A stretch of DNA of 26,626 bases from JAIPEK01 sp041685935 (GCA_041685935.1 JAWLES010000010.1:1-26626), one strand, 5' to 3'; positions 1 to 7,610 are shown, counted from the first letter of the stretch. Notes: generated by a model from the letters alone, not told the origin. Made by a program: numbers and translations.

Positions 1-301
1 CATCAAATCCCAGGGTATTGTACCCGAGGCTTATCGTTCCGGGAGTATTGAGCTCTTCGTGGATTCGCAGTGCGGCTTCGTACTCGCAAAGCCCCTGATG
101 CAACTTTTCCACGGGAAGCCTGTTTACAAGAAGGGCCCCTGGAGAGGGTACAACGTCGGGACGCAGTTTTACCTTGATTTCGCGGCGGTCGATTTCCCCG
201 AACATCTCGTCGGTTCTGATGCAGGCGAATGTGAGGATCTGGTCAAAAGCCGTGTTAAGGCCGCTCGTTTCCAGATCGTAAAAAAGATAGGTTCGCTTCA
301 T
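1..301 (-). CDS. sbcB: Exodeoxyribonuclease I (partial, N-terminus only)
   Basis: Reading the minus strand from an ATG at 301 gives about 100 codons that stay open to the window edge. The N-terminus has YDLETSG (residues 8-14), the first acidic motif of DEDDh exonucleases. FDQILTFACIRTDE follows, matching the 'aldRPaQFAaiRTD' segment typical of exonuclease I. PSPGALLVNRLPVEKL and GYNTLGFD (second exonuclease motif) come next. This order and spacing fit ExoI (SbcB), a 3'-5' single-strand DNA exonuclease, rather than generic DnaQ-like proteins. The rest, including the ExoI SH3-like and helical domains, lies outside the window. The gene lies downstream of rpsI behind a hairpin terminator. The ribosome binding site is weak, so the start rests mainly on family alignment. 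Confidence 0.85.
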   Translation of the reverse strand, partial: MKRTYLFYDLETSGLNTAFDQILTFACIRTDEMFGEIDRREIKVKLRPDVVPSPGALLVNRLPVEKLHQGLCEYEAALRIHEELNTPGTISLGYNTLGFD

Positions 302-310
302 AGGAAAATA

Positions 311-342
311 CGGAAAGGCGGTACAATGATTCCGCCTTTCCG
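311..342 (-). terminator. Hairpin terminator after rpsI
   Basis: A perfect 11-bp inverted repeat, CGGAAAGGCGG and CCGCCTTTCCG, with a 10-nt loop lies just past the rpsI stop. On the minus strand the stem is followed by TATTTTCC, a weak T-tract, so termination may be partial. It separates the ribosomal protein operon from the exonuclease gene, whose ATG lies 10 bp beyond. Confidence 0.65.
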
Positions 343-376
343 ATGAATGGACAGTAAAAAGAGATATTCGTACAGG

Positions 377-772
377 TTATCTCTTGGAAAACTGATAACT
401 GGCTCGAGCACCCCTCTTGCCGTATTTCTTGCGCTCTTTCTGTCTCGAGTCCCTTGTAATATATCCTTCGGATTTCAAAATACCCCGAAGGTCTGGGTCA
501 GCCGTTGCAAGCGCCCTTGAAATTCCGTGCTTCACCGCGCCTGCCTGTCCGCCGGGCCCGCCGCCGAGCACTGTTACCCTGACGTCGAACGAGCCGTCAT
601 TTTCCGTGAGCATGAGCGGGGACATCAGCATTGTTCTATCGGCATCACGTACAAAGTAATCATTCATCGGCTTGTTGTTGACAACAAACTCGCCCGTACC
701 CGGTTTGATCCACACTTTTGCAACCGCGCTTTTTCTTTTGCCGGTTGCGTAAAATACATTCTGGCTATCCAT
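377..772 (-). CDS. rpsI: 30S ribosomal protein uS9
   Basis: The 131-residue protein is a full-length S9. It starts with YATGKRKSAVAKVW, contains the glycine-rich VTVLGGGPGGQAGAVKHGI segment, and ends with the basic tail KKYGKRGARASYQFSKR, which reaches toward the P-site tRNA in the small subunit. It lies 24 bp downstream of rplM in the conserved rplM-rpsI pair and should be cotranscribed with it from the promoter at 1270-1298. Length and both termini match the family, so this is a routine intact housekeeping gene. Confidence 0.98.
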   Translation of the reverse strand: MDSQNVFYATGKRKSAVAKVWIKPGTGEFVVNNKPMNDYFVRDADRTMLMSPLMLTENDGSFDVRVTVLGGGPGGQAGAVKHGISRALATADPDLRGILKSEGYITRDSRQKERKKYGKRGARASYQFSKR

Positions 773-796
773 TGGTAATTATCCGACCTCTGTTTC

Positions 797-1231
797 CTAT
801 ATTTCAGCAGGTTCAGGCTTCTGAGCCGCATGAGGATGCTCACTGCCTGCATAAACATACAATTTCTTATAAAGCTGTCTTCCCAGTCTGTTTTTGGGCA
901 GCATTCCCTTTACAGCTTTTTTCACCATCTCTTCAGGTTTTCTCTCCATGAGCTGTTCAGCCGTTTCAGACCTTATACCGCCCATATATCCCGAATGCCG
1001 GTAATATTTTTTGTCTTTCCACTTTCTGCCGGTCAGCCGGATTTTATCCGCGTTGATGACAATCACCCAGTCTCCCGTATCCACATGAGGAGTAAACAAA
1101 GGATTGTGCTTCCCTCTTATCCGTCTTGCAACTTCGGATGCCAGCCTGCCGAGGACTTTTCCCTCTGCGTCGACCACGCACCACTTTTCCATGTTGTCCG
1201 ATCTTTTTGCACTGTATGTATACGTATTCAA
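797..1231 (-). CDS. rplM: 50S ribosomal protein uL13
   Basis: The 144-residue L13 has the family landmarks GKVLGRLASEVARRIRGKH, TPHVDTGDWVIVINADKI, LTGRKWKDKKYYRHSGY, KAVKGMLPKNRLGR and LYVYAGSEHPHAAQ. It is an early assembly protein of the large subunit. The start is a TTG at 1231, giving the N-terminus MNTYTYSAK, which aligns with the usual MKTY-type start. An AGGAG lies 9 nt upstream. The next in-frame ATG is at codon 14 and would remove conserved N-terminal residues. It is the first gene of the rplM-rpsI operon. Confidence 0.97.
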   Translation of the reverse strand: MNTYTYSAKRSDNMEKWCVVDAEGKVLGRLASEVARRIRGKHNPLFTPHVDTGDWVIVINADKIRLTGRKWKDKKYYRHSGYMGGIRSETAEQLMERKPEEMVKKAVKGMLPKNRLGRQLYKKLYVYAGSEHPHAAQKPEPAEI

Positions 1232-1269
1232 TTTATTTTACTCCTGTAGTCCGTCAAAATAACTTAAGG

Positions 1270-1298
1270 TATATATTATAATCGCGCTGAATTGTCAA
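1270..1298 (-). promoter_or_regulatory. Sigma-70 type promoter for rplM-rpsI
   Basis: The minus strand reads a perfect TTGACA (-35, positions 1293-1298), a 17-nt spacer, and TATATA (-10, positions 1270-1275). It lies about 40 bp upstream of the TTG start of rplM and begins just past the bactofilin stop. The ribosomal operon therefore has its own promoter and need not rely on read-through from the shape genes. Confidence 0.7.
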
Positions 1299-1305
1299 GC
1301 AGATT

Positions 1306-1731
1306 TTACAGCTCAATCTTCCCGTTTTTCTCCGGAGCGGACTCTGTGTTTATCTTTCCTTGCTTTTTGTTCTTTTTTGAAGCGGATTCCACCTGGCTTG
1401 AACTGATACAGGAAACCTCGGCGTTCAGGATACCGCCGTTTTCCACAATAAGGTCCTTGCACTCCACTTTCCCTGAACAGCTTCCGGTGGAAAGGATGAC
1501 AAGCTCCCTTGACGCCCTGATATTCCCTTCGAAATTGCCGCCTATGGTCATGCTTGAAATATCCGCCCTTGTGGAATACACTTCTCCGTTCCCTGCAATT
1601 ACGACAACATCACCCTCTATGGTTCCGTTAACCTTTCCCTTGATAATCAGCTTTCCGCTGCTGGATATGGAGCCTTCGATCTCCAGCTCCTCATCAATAA
1701 TCGAAAGGTTTTTTTTGTTTTTTTTAGCCAA
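1306..1731 (-). CDS. Bactofilin (polymer-forming cytoskeletal protein)
   Basis: The 141-residue protein has the bactofilin beta-helix core at about residues 12-115. Short repeats of hydrophobic residues alternate with Gly or Asn turns (IEGSISSSGKLIIKGKVNGT, then GGNFEGNIRA). The termini are short, polar and basic (KKNKK at the start, KKNKKQGK near the end), as in this family. Bactofilins self-assemble without nucleotide into membrane-associated filaments that scaffold cell-wall enzymes; Helicobacter CcmA is one example. It is the last gene of a tight block, 18 bp after the M14 peptidase gene. That context argues for a cell-shape scaffold. No transmembrane segment is seen, so it should act on the cytoplasmic face of the inner membrane. 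Confidence 0.92.
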   Translation of the reverse strand: MAKKNKKNLSIIDEELEIEGSISSSGKLIIKGKVNGTIEGDVVVIAGNGEVYSTRADISSMTIGGNFEGNIRASRELVILSTGSCSGKVECKDLIVENGGILNAEVSCISSSQVESASKKNKKQGKINTESAPEKNGKIEL

Positions 1732-1749
1732 TTACACTCTCCTTGCTAT

Positions 1750-3264
1750 CTATGATTGAAAATGGATAAACAGTTTTCCCACTTCTTTTCCCTGCAATGT
1801 TGTCAAAATATAATACCGCTTCCCCTTTTTCTCGATCGAGTACCTTTTCATCAGTACATCCTCCCCCGTATCGATCTCATAACCCCGGTCCTCACCGTCA
1901 TTGTTGCGCCTGTTCCCCACGAACCCCTTGAAGTTGACCACACAGTCAGCCGGATCTATCCGGCCGGTTATAATATCCTGGATTACCAGAACATCCCCTC
2001 TTTCAACCTTTACATGGCTGTAGTTTCCGAAAATATGCCTTTCCCCGTTTATCAGCAGCCTGTATTTCAGAGTATCGGTTTTTTCAGATTCGGAGACTGT
2101 CAACCTTTCCTCTTTTCTGTCCGGCAGGTCACAGACATCCAGGAACACACTCCCGCAGGAATAAAAATCCTTCTTTGCCTCGATCCTGGTGTCCTCCCGG
2201 ATGGTGAACGTCTGGTTCATGTCGTTGAGTCCGTTCCCTTTGCCTATAATATCAGCGCTCAGTCCCCTCCGGTAGTTGGCCACAATATCAAGAACCTCCA
2301 CCCGGTCTCCGCGCCGGATCTTAAGGTGCTGCATTTCACCCACCACCACCGGAACGGAATCATTCACCGATATTACCATGTATTGGAGTTCCGGTTTCTT
2401 AAGATCAATACCCGGGGTTTCAGGTACAATATCAAGGATATCCATGAACCCGTTCACTGCATGTATGTGCTGTTTTACCTTCTGTTCAAGCGGAAGGGAT
2501 TTGGCTGATTCAATCCCGAAAGCCGGAACATTGCATTCATAAAGGGCGTAATACGTTGCCGACCCCCTCTGTTCCTTGTGTACTGAATCGGGGTTCGCAG
2601 TCCTGTGGTTGTTGAACGTAAATTTATAATCCGGGTCCTTGATATGCCTGTTGATCTTCTCTATAACCTTTTCCGCCATGGTCCCGAGATCGATAATCAC
2701 TCCGGTATCTTCATCCGTGTAAACGGCTGCATCCGCGATCACCGACTGGCCGTATCTTCTGGGGTTACGCATGGGCCCTTCCCATTTTTTGGAAAACACC
2801 CCGGAACCTTCATGCAGGTTTAAAAGACAGTCGCTTTCCCGGATCAGATCCTTGAGCACATGGACAACCTGTGTTTCATAATAACTGTCACCTTGATCCA
2901 GGAACTTTCGGTTCATGTCCTTGTTGATTTTTCTCTCTTTTCTGAGGATAGACGGGAAATTGGCCCTCGGCACAACAATCAGGTTTCCTTTTTCAAGGGA
3001 AAAGTCCGCATAAAGGTCGGCGGCAAGGAATCCCGCAGGCTCATCCCCCTGGATTCCTCCAACTATCATAAGGGTTTTCCCGGGCTCGACTCCGTGAATC
3101 CGGTACACGTTAAGCTCATTTTCCCTGCCCTCGTAAAATACTGTATGGGTCCGCCGCTGTGCAAAAACAGCCTCAGGCACAGCCCCCGCAAGCAGGCTGA
3201 GCAGCACCGTCAGCAGCACCACCGATTTAACCCCTTTTATATAATACTTATTAGTACGGCTCAT
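1750..3264 (-). CDS. Csd4/Pgp1-like M14 zinc carboxypeptidase, periplasmic
   Basis: A signal-like segment (about residues 11-34, ending AVFAQ) leads into an M14-type domain. The zinc motif is GGIQGDEPAG, with Gln72-x-x-Glu75 in place of the usual His-x-x-Glu. The third ligand is His151 in LNLHEGSG, and Glu252 in AFGIESAK is the likely catalytic residue. Gln as a zinc ligand is a hallmark of Helicobacter Csd4, a D,L-carboxypeptidase that trims peptidoglycan tripeptides to dipeptides; Campylobacter Pgp1 is its counterpart. The C-terminal 200 or so residues appear to be beta-rich accessory repeats (VVVGEMQHLKIRRGDRVEV and a similar later stretch). ATG at 3264 is preferred over the two GTG codons before it because AGGG lies 5 nt upstream. 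The gene starts 7 bp after the preceding stop, implying coupling. The broader family name would be succinylglutamate desuccinylase/aspartoacylase-like. Confidence 0.82.
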   Translation of the reverse strand: MSRTNKYYIKGVKSVVLLTVLLSLLAGAVPEAVFAQRRTHTVFYEGRENELNVYRIHGVEPGKTLMIVGGIQGDEPAGFLAADLYADFSLEKGNLIVVPRANFPSILRKERKINKDMNRKFLDQGDSYYETQVVHVLKDLIRESDCLLNLHEGSGVFSKKWEGPMRNPRRYGQSVIADAAVYTDEDTGVIIDLGTMAEKVIEKINRHIKDPDYKFTFNNHRTANPDSVHKEQRGSATYYALYECNVPAFGIESAKSLPLEQKVKQHIHAVNGFMDILDIVPETPGIDLKKPELQYMVISVNDSVPVVVGEMQHLKIRRGDRVEVLDIVANYRRGLSADIIGKGNGLNDMNQTFTIREDTRIEAKKDFYSCGSVFLDVCDLPDRKEERLTVSESEKTDTLKYRLLINGERHIFGNYSHVKVERGDVLVIQDIITGRIDPADCVVNFKGFVGNRRNNDGEDRGYEIDTGEDVLMKRYSIEKKGKRYYILTTLQGKEVGKLFIHFQS

Positions 3265-3271
3265 CACCACC

Positions 3272-4153
3272 CTATTGTTGCTCCGTTTTCATGGGCATTT
3301 TCTTTTTAAGGACCAGTTTGCCATCCCTGTTGAACACCACCACTTCTGCGTGACTGAAAAAATCAGGACCCGAAGTGTTGCGGACACGGAACTTAACAGG
3401 CTTGAAGTGTGCAATGGAAAAAAACTGGCCTTTGTCGGGATTTTCCGGAATTCCGTTGTCAAGGGAAGATGTCGGCACCACCAGCCTGTCTTCAGCATCA
3501 CCTTTTTTCGGATGCAGCAGGATAAAAATATGGCCGGTGATATCCCCGGGCTCCTCCGTCATATTCTGAATTTTAAAACGTACAAGCATGTCTCCGCTGC
3601 CGGTATCACCGGCTATCCTGAAATTTTCAATATCAACCATGTTTTCGTTTATCTGCGAGCCGTCAGATTTTTCAGAACCCGCATTTTCATCAGGCTGAAC
3701 CTCATTTTCAGCTTCCGCCCGCCGGTCTTCAGGCTTTTCTTCAGACTCTTTATCATCAGATGAGCCTTGATCTTCGAAGTCTGTTTCAGGGAACTGCGAG
3801 GTTTGATCCTCCATATCCGTCAGCTCCATGCCGGACATGACCACCTTCGCCATCAGGTGCTCATTCCTGGAGGTCAATTTTTCAATCCGCTTTTCAGCCT
3901 TTGTCAATCTTGCATTCAGGTGCTCTTTTTCAGCTTTCAGCTCCGAATAAAGATAGTAGTATAAACAGGCTGCCGCTCCCAGGGCCAGGCTTAGATAAAA
4001 GAAAAGCTTTGCAGCGCGCCTTATCCAGTCAGCCGACTTCATCTTGCCGAAGTCATCCACAAGGATAAGCCGCTTATCAGTCTTCCTCCGGGCTTTGGAA
4101 GGCTTTGTGTATGATTTTATTTCCCTTTCCAGCTCTCTCGATATATCTTCCAT
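3272..4153 (-). CDS. Single-pass membrane protein with periplasmic coiled coil (candidate shape-complex linker)
   Basis: I do not recognise a named family for this 293-residue protein. Its layout is clear. A basic cytoplasmic N-terminus (about 1-45, with KARRKTDKR) precedes one transmembrane helix (about 47-68, AAKLFFYLSLALGAAACLYYY). A heptad-like charged coiled coil follows (about 70-105), then an acidic, low-complexity linker rich in Glu, Asp and Ser (about 112-165). A C-terminal globular beta-type domain (about 170-290) contains FRIAGDTGSGDMLVRFKIQN and RVRNTSGPDFFSHAEVVVFN. The start overlaps the end of the YkuD gene by 37 bp and the stop is 7 bp before the M14 gene, so it is part of the same unit. 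The topology recalls Helicobacter Csd5, which links cytosolic bactofilin to the wall, but sequence identity to Csd5 is not evident by eye. Confidence 0.8.
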   Translation of the reverse strand: MEDISRELEREIKSYTKPSKARRKTDKRLILVDDFGKMKSADWIRRAAKLFFYLSLALGAAACLYYYLYSELKAEKEHLNARLTKAEKRIEKLTSRNEHLMAKVVMSGMELTDMEDQTSQFPETDFEDQGSSDDKESEEKPEDRRAEAENEVQPDENAGSEKSDGSQINENMVDIENFRIAGDTGSGDMLVRFKIQNMTEEPGDITGHIFILLHPKKGDAEDRLVVPTSSLDNGIPENPDKGQFFSIAHFKPVKFRVRNTSGPDFFSHAEVVVFNRDGKLVLKKKMPMKTEQQ

Positions 4154-5439
4154 ACTTGGTCCTCTTTGACGAGTGTCAGCTCCTTGATTCCCTCTGCAAC
4201 GTAACCGCTTGATTCATATGTCTGAAAAAAACGAACCCTCAGGTTCTCTCCCGTCTTTTTAACACGATAGTCCCTTCCTGTTACATTGATATACCTGTAT
4301 TGCCGGGAGAGTCTCTTTTTCCTACGAACCCATTGATCTTTGTTCATGCCGTCGGAATAAAATCTTTCGGAATAAAACGAGGCATAGGTTTCCATTTTTT
4401 CATCAGACCATGCATGAAGCCACTCTTTTACTATCTCTTTTGCCTGCTGTTTGTATCCGGTCCGGTCCACAAGCTTTTTGGAAGCTGCCACAAGCGGAAA
4501 GTCAGTCTCCTCAAACCCTTTTCCCCGCATCTGGTAGAGGTCCCCTATTATTCTGTATTCCTTCCCGCGGTCCTTCACAAAAAGCTTTCGCCGTCCGAAC
4601 CCGATTTTTTCCTCCTGAAAGGAAATCCCCATATCAAAAACAATCACATACACACTTTTGTGCCGGTAAATCCCGGTGCGGTCCAGGGCCACCTTCAGAC
4701 TGCCCTCTTTACCGGACCGTATCCGGTTGACCTTACGCCATTCAGGCCACCAGTCAAGATCCGGCAGAAATTCCGGATCATAAAACTCCAGATAGCTATG
4801 GTAATCCCCTGATTCAATTGCGGCCGACCAATTTTTAAGCCACAGACCAACAGAGTTTTTCCGCTTTTCAAGCTCTTCAGGCTCAGCTTTTTGAATTGCA
4901 TCCATGATAATTACCGGGGTTCGGTCCACCTCGATAAAATCGGAAAGCTTAACAACCGCATCATTATTAAGGGCGATGCAGCCGTTGGAATCCATGGGCC
5001 TGAGCTCCTTGTTGGTCCCGTGCAGCCAGATGGCGCTGCCGTTTCTACCTGCGCGCACATCCAGGTAATTGGGGTAGTCTGTCGGAAACGCCTTTCGCCC
5101 GTAAATCGGGGACAGGTATCTATCCTCGTACTCGTCCTTGATAAAGTAAATCCCCTCGGGCGTTTTTTTGTCTCCGTCAACCTCTTTGATCCCGGGTGCT
5201 TCTCCTGTGGAGCAGGGTTTGTCAAACACCTTGACCGGTCCTCCCGGCCGCTCGGAATAGATAAAAAGTCTCTGGGTGTCCTTTTCCACCAGAACGGCAT
5301 TGCCGCCTTCAGGAAGCTTGACAAGCGCATCAGGCAGCCCCTCCCGTGTCCCGCACAAGGCGTTTGCTGCGGACGCCGCAAGCACTGCAGCAAAGATCAT
5401 TGCAAAGAAACAGCCCTTGTAACCTGCATGATTTCTCAT
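4117..5439 (-). CDS. Csd6/Pgp2-like YkuD-domain L,D-peptidase with two NTF2-like domains
   Basis: The 440-residue protein has a signal peptide (about 1-30, ending ANALCG) and a YkuD domain (about 46-175). The active-site signature is His140-Gly-Thr with Ser151-Asn-Gly-Cys154-Ile, the L,D-transpeptidase fold catalytic Cys and His. Two similar alpha/beta repeats follow, at about 197-305 and 333-440, each of the form 'W...AWS..d...Y.sfY...F', which match the NTF2-like C-terminal domain of Helicobacter Csd6. Csd6 and Campylobacter Pgp2 act as L,D-carboxypeptidases that shorten tetrapeptides to tripeptides, the substrate of Csd4/Pgp1. That enzyme appears two genes downstream here. Transpeptidase activity cannot be excluded. 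The gene starts 6 bp after ruvB, apparently in one transcript. Confidence 0.85.
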   Translation of the reverse strand: MRNHAGYKGCFFAMIFAAVLAASAANALCGTREGLPDALVKLPEGGNAVLVEKDTQRLFIYSERPGGPVKVFDKPCSTGEAPGIKEVDGDKKTPEGIYFIKDEYEDRYLSPIYGRKAFPTDYPNYLDVRAGRNGSAIWLHGTNKELRPMDSNGCIALNNDAVVKLSDFIEVDRTPVIIMDAIQKAEPEELEKRKNSVGLWLKNWSAAIESGDYHSYLEFYDPEFLPDLDWWPEWRKVNRIRSGKEGSLKVALDRTGIYRHKSVYVIVFDMGISFQEEKIGFGRRKLFVKDRGKEYRIIGDLYQMRGKGFEETDFPLVAASKKLVDRTGYKQQAKEIVKEWLHAWSDEKMETYASFYSERFYSDGMNKDQWVRRKKRLSRQYRYINVTGRDYRVKKTGENLRVRFFQTYESSGYVAEGIKELTLVKEDQVWKIYRESWKGK

Positions 5440-5445
5440 TTGGCT

Positions 5446-6486
5446 TTAAAACAACTCCTTTTCACGCTGAATTTTCAAATGGTCATAGGCCCTGGCGGAG
5501 GCTTTCCTTCCGCTGGAGGTCCGCAGAATCATACCGATTTTCAACAAAAAAGGTTCCACCACATCCACAAGCGTATCAGTCTCCTCCTGCAGTGTGGCGG
5601 CAACCGCGTCAATACCCACAGGACCTCCGCGGTAGAACCGGATGATGGTTTTCAGGTAGTTCCTGTCAAGAACCGTGAGGCCTTCCGCGTCTATGCCTTC
5701 AAGTGCAAGAGCGGCATCCACGTTTTCTTTTGTAATACCCGAACCTGACTTGACCTGGGCGTAATCCCTTACCCGCTTGAGCAGCCGATTGGCAATCCTC
5801 GGGGTCCCCCTGGATCTTCTGGCGAGTTCCTCAGCACCCTGGTCATCCGCTTTCACGTCCAAAAGCCGGGCGGATCGCTTTACCACGGTCACCAGATCTT
5901 CAATGGAGTAAAAATCGAGTGTCCTGAAAATCCCGAACCGGTCCCGGAGCGGAGAGGACAACAGTCCGACACGTGTGGTTGCGCCCACCAGCACGAACCG
6001 GTTCAGCCTGTATCTGTGACTCCTGGCGTGGATTCCCTTGTCAAATACAAAATCGACTGCAAAATCCTCCATTGCCGGGTAAAGAAACTCTTCAACCGTT
6101 TTGGGCAGTCTGTGGATTTCATCAATGAACAGAACATCCCCTTTCCGGAGGTTGGTCAGCATCCCCAGCAGGTCCCCCCCTTTTTCAAGTGCAGGACCTG
6201 AACTCACGGTAACCGCACTGCCCATTTCATTGGCTATGATATGGGAAATCGTGGTTTTCCCCAGCCCCGGAGGCCCGTGAAGCAGGATATGATCCAGTGG
6301 TTCGGATCTCATCTTTGCGGCCTGAATCGCTATGGAAAGAGTGTTTACAGTATCTTTCTGCCCGACGTATTCTTCAAATGTTGTCGGCCGAAGGGAGAGC
6401 ACATCCGGATCGCTGTCCACAGGGGTTCGTTCGGACGCGACCATGCCCATTTTATCCGATGAATAGGAAATTATATCATCACTCAT
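5446..6486 (-). CDS. ruvB: Holliday junction branch migration ATPase RuvB
   Basis: The 346-residue protein is a full-length RuvB. It has Walker A GPPGLGKTT (71-79), Walker B FIDEIHRL (about 120-127), sensor region VGATTRVGLLSSPLRDRFGI, and the winged-helix C-terminus with DRNYLKTIIRFYRGGPVGI. Hexameric RuvB rings drive branch migration of Holliday junctions held by RuvA. The gene starts 3 bp after the ruvA stop in the order ruvC-ruvA-ruvB. It is followed 6 bp later by the YkuD gene, an unusual partner. Confidence 0.98.
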   Translation of the reverse strand: MSDDIISYSSDKMGMVASERTPVDSDPDVLSLRPTTFEEYVGQKDTVNTLSIAIQAAKMRSEPLDHILLHGPPGLGKTTISHIIANEMGSAVTVSSGPALEKGGDLLGMLTNLRKGDVLFIDEIHRLPKTVEEFLYPAMEDFAVDFVFDKGIHARSHRYRLNRFVLVGATTRVGLLSSPLRDRFGIFRTLDFYSIEDLVTVVKRSARLLDVKADDQGAEELARRSRGTPRIANRLLKRVRDYAQVKSGSGITKENVDAALALEGIDAEGLTVLDRNYLKTIIRFYRGGPVGIDAVAATLQEETDTLVDVVEPFLLKIGMILRTSSGRKASARAYDHLKIQREKELF

Positions 6487-6489
6487 CTG

Positions 6490-7116
6490 TTACCCCCCTT
6501 CCCGGTAAATTTCATCAAATAGCTGTTCCGGGCTTGCAATATCCGTATTGCGGGAAAGGGCCTTATGGATAAGCTTCTTAGCCTCGGATGCAGGATGCCC
6601 CAGCTGTTCCACAAGCACTTTCAGAACCGGCTCTGAAATCGTATCCAGCCGGCCGGGCTGAGGCTCTGTTTTTACATCATCTCCTGCAGGTGTATCCGCA
6701 GCGAACCGCTCCATCTTTCCGTTCAGAGCCGCCACTATTTTTTCCGAGCTTCTCTTGCCGATGCCGGGCAGTTTTGATAAAAATTTCACGTCCTTTTTTT
6801 CTATGGCGCAGGCAATCTCCGAAACCGGTCTTTCAAGTGCCTTGACCGCTTTCATCGGGCCGATGGCATCCACCGTGATGAAAGTCTGAAAAAACTCTTT
6901 TTCAGCAAGGGTCTCAAAACCGATGAGAACCGGTCTGGGCTGGCGCTCGGTCTGGTGATAGTAGATAAAAAGTCCCAGGGTCTCACCGGTCCCTTTCAGG
7001 CGAATCCTGGACAATACATGGGAACACAGAAGAATCTCGTATCCCACACTTCCGGATAAGAGGAGAATTCCATCCGGTTCAAAACTGAAAATTTTTCCCT
7101 CTATATATCCGATCAT
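6490..7116 (-). CDS. ruvA: Holliday junction DNA-binding protein RuvA
   Basis: The 208-residue protein begins MIGYIEGKIF and has an OB-fold N-terminal domain (about 1-65). Helix-hairpin-helix motifs follow, including FLSKLPGIGKRSSEKIVAAL, then a variable linker. The C-terminal domain III (about 160-205, with VLVEQLGHPASEAKKLIHKAL) contacts RuvB. Length and order match the family. The ATG overlaps the ruvC stop by 4 bp, indicating translational coupling. Confidence 0.97.
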   Translation of the reverse strand: MIGYIEGKIFSFEPDGILLLSGSVGYEILLCSHVLSRIRLKGTGETLGLFIYYHQTERQPRPVLIGFETLAEKEFFQTFITVDAIGPMKAVKALERPVSEIACAIEKKDVKFLSKLPGIGKRSSEKIVAALNGKMERFAADTPAGDDVKTEPQPGRLDTISEPVLKVLVEQLGHPASEAKKLIHKALSRNTDIASPEQLFDEIYREGG

Positions 7117-7598
7117 ACGTATGATTCATACCTGAAAAATCCGGCAAGTGCAAGAGCAAGAGCATCCGACGCGTGAAAAGGGCGGATTTTTTCCCCGTGA
7201 TGCAGGATGTGTCTCACGGAACGCTCAACCTGATATTTGTCCGCGTTTCCGCTGGCGGATACCACCTTTTTGGCCTCTTTGGCAGCCACTTCAGCTACAG
7301 CGGCTCCGGACCGGTAAGATGCCAGAAGCAGAACTCCGGAGACTTTGCCCAGCATGATACCCGACCCGGGATATTTTTCAAGGGAATATATATCTTCGAT
7401 GATTACAAGATCCGGGGATTGCCCGATGATAAAATCAGTAACCTTTGAGTAGATCGTATCGAGCCGCCTGCAAACCGGCTGGTTTTTCTCCGTTTGAATG
7501 CTGCCGAACGCATACCCGGTCACATTCGCCCCGTTGCCGGTGACGACACCGACCCCGGTTCCGGCAAGACCCGGATCAATACCAACTACCCTTATCAT
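7113..7598 (-). CDS. ruvC: Holliday junction resolvase RuvC
   Basis: The 161-residue protein has the RNase H-like fold of RuvC. It starts IRVVGIDPGLAGTGVGVV with catalytic Asp8. Glu68 lies in LVIIEDIYS, and His142 and Asp145 lie in FHASDALALALA, giving the acidic catalytic set. It cleaves Holliday junctions processed by RuvAB. It overlaps ruvA by 4 bp and lies 12 bp after cpoB, so the ruv genes may be read through from the tol-pal-cpoB region. Confidence 0.97.
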   Translation of the reverse strand: MIRVVGIDPGLAGTGVGVVTGNGANVTGYAFGSIQTEKNQPVCRRLDTIYSKVTDFIIGQSPDLVIIEDIYSLEKYPGSGIMLGKVSGVLLLASYRSGAAVAEVAAKEAKKVVSASGNADKYQVERSVRHILHHGEKIRPFHASDALALALAGFFRYESYV

Positions 7599-7610
7599 TT
7601 CTTTTCTTTT

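Noticed and set aside
59..346. Plus-strand 95-codon open frame at the left edge
   Set aside because: It lies opposite the exonuclease I N-terminus, whose motifs are clear on the minus strand, and its end reads through the rpsI terminator stem.
4891..5748. Plus-strand open frame of 285 codons opposite the YkuD gene and ruvB
   Set aside because: It spans two well-supported minus-strand genes, has no domain features and no suitable ribosome binding site was noted.
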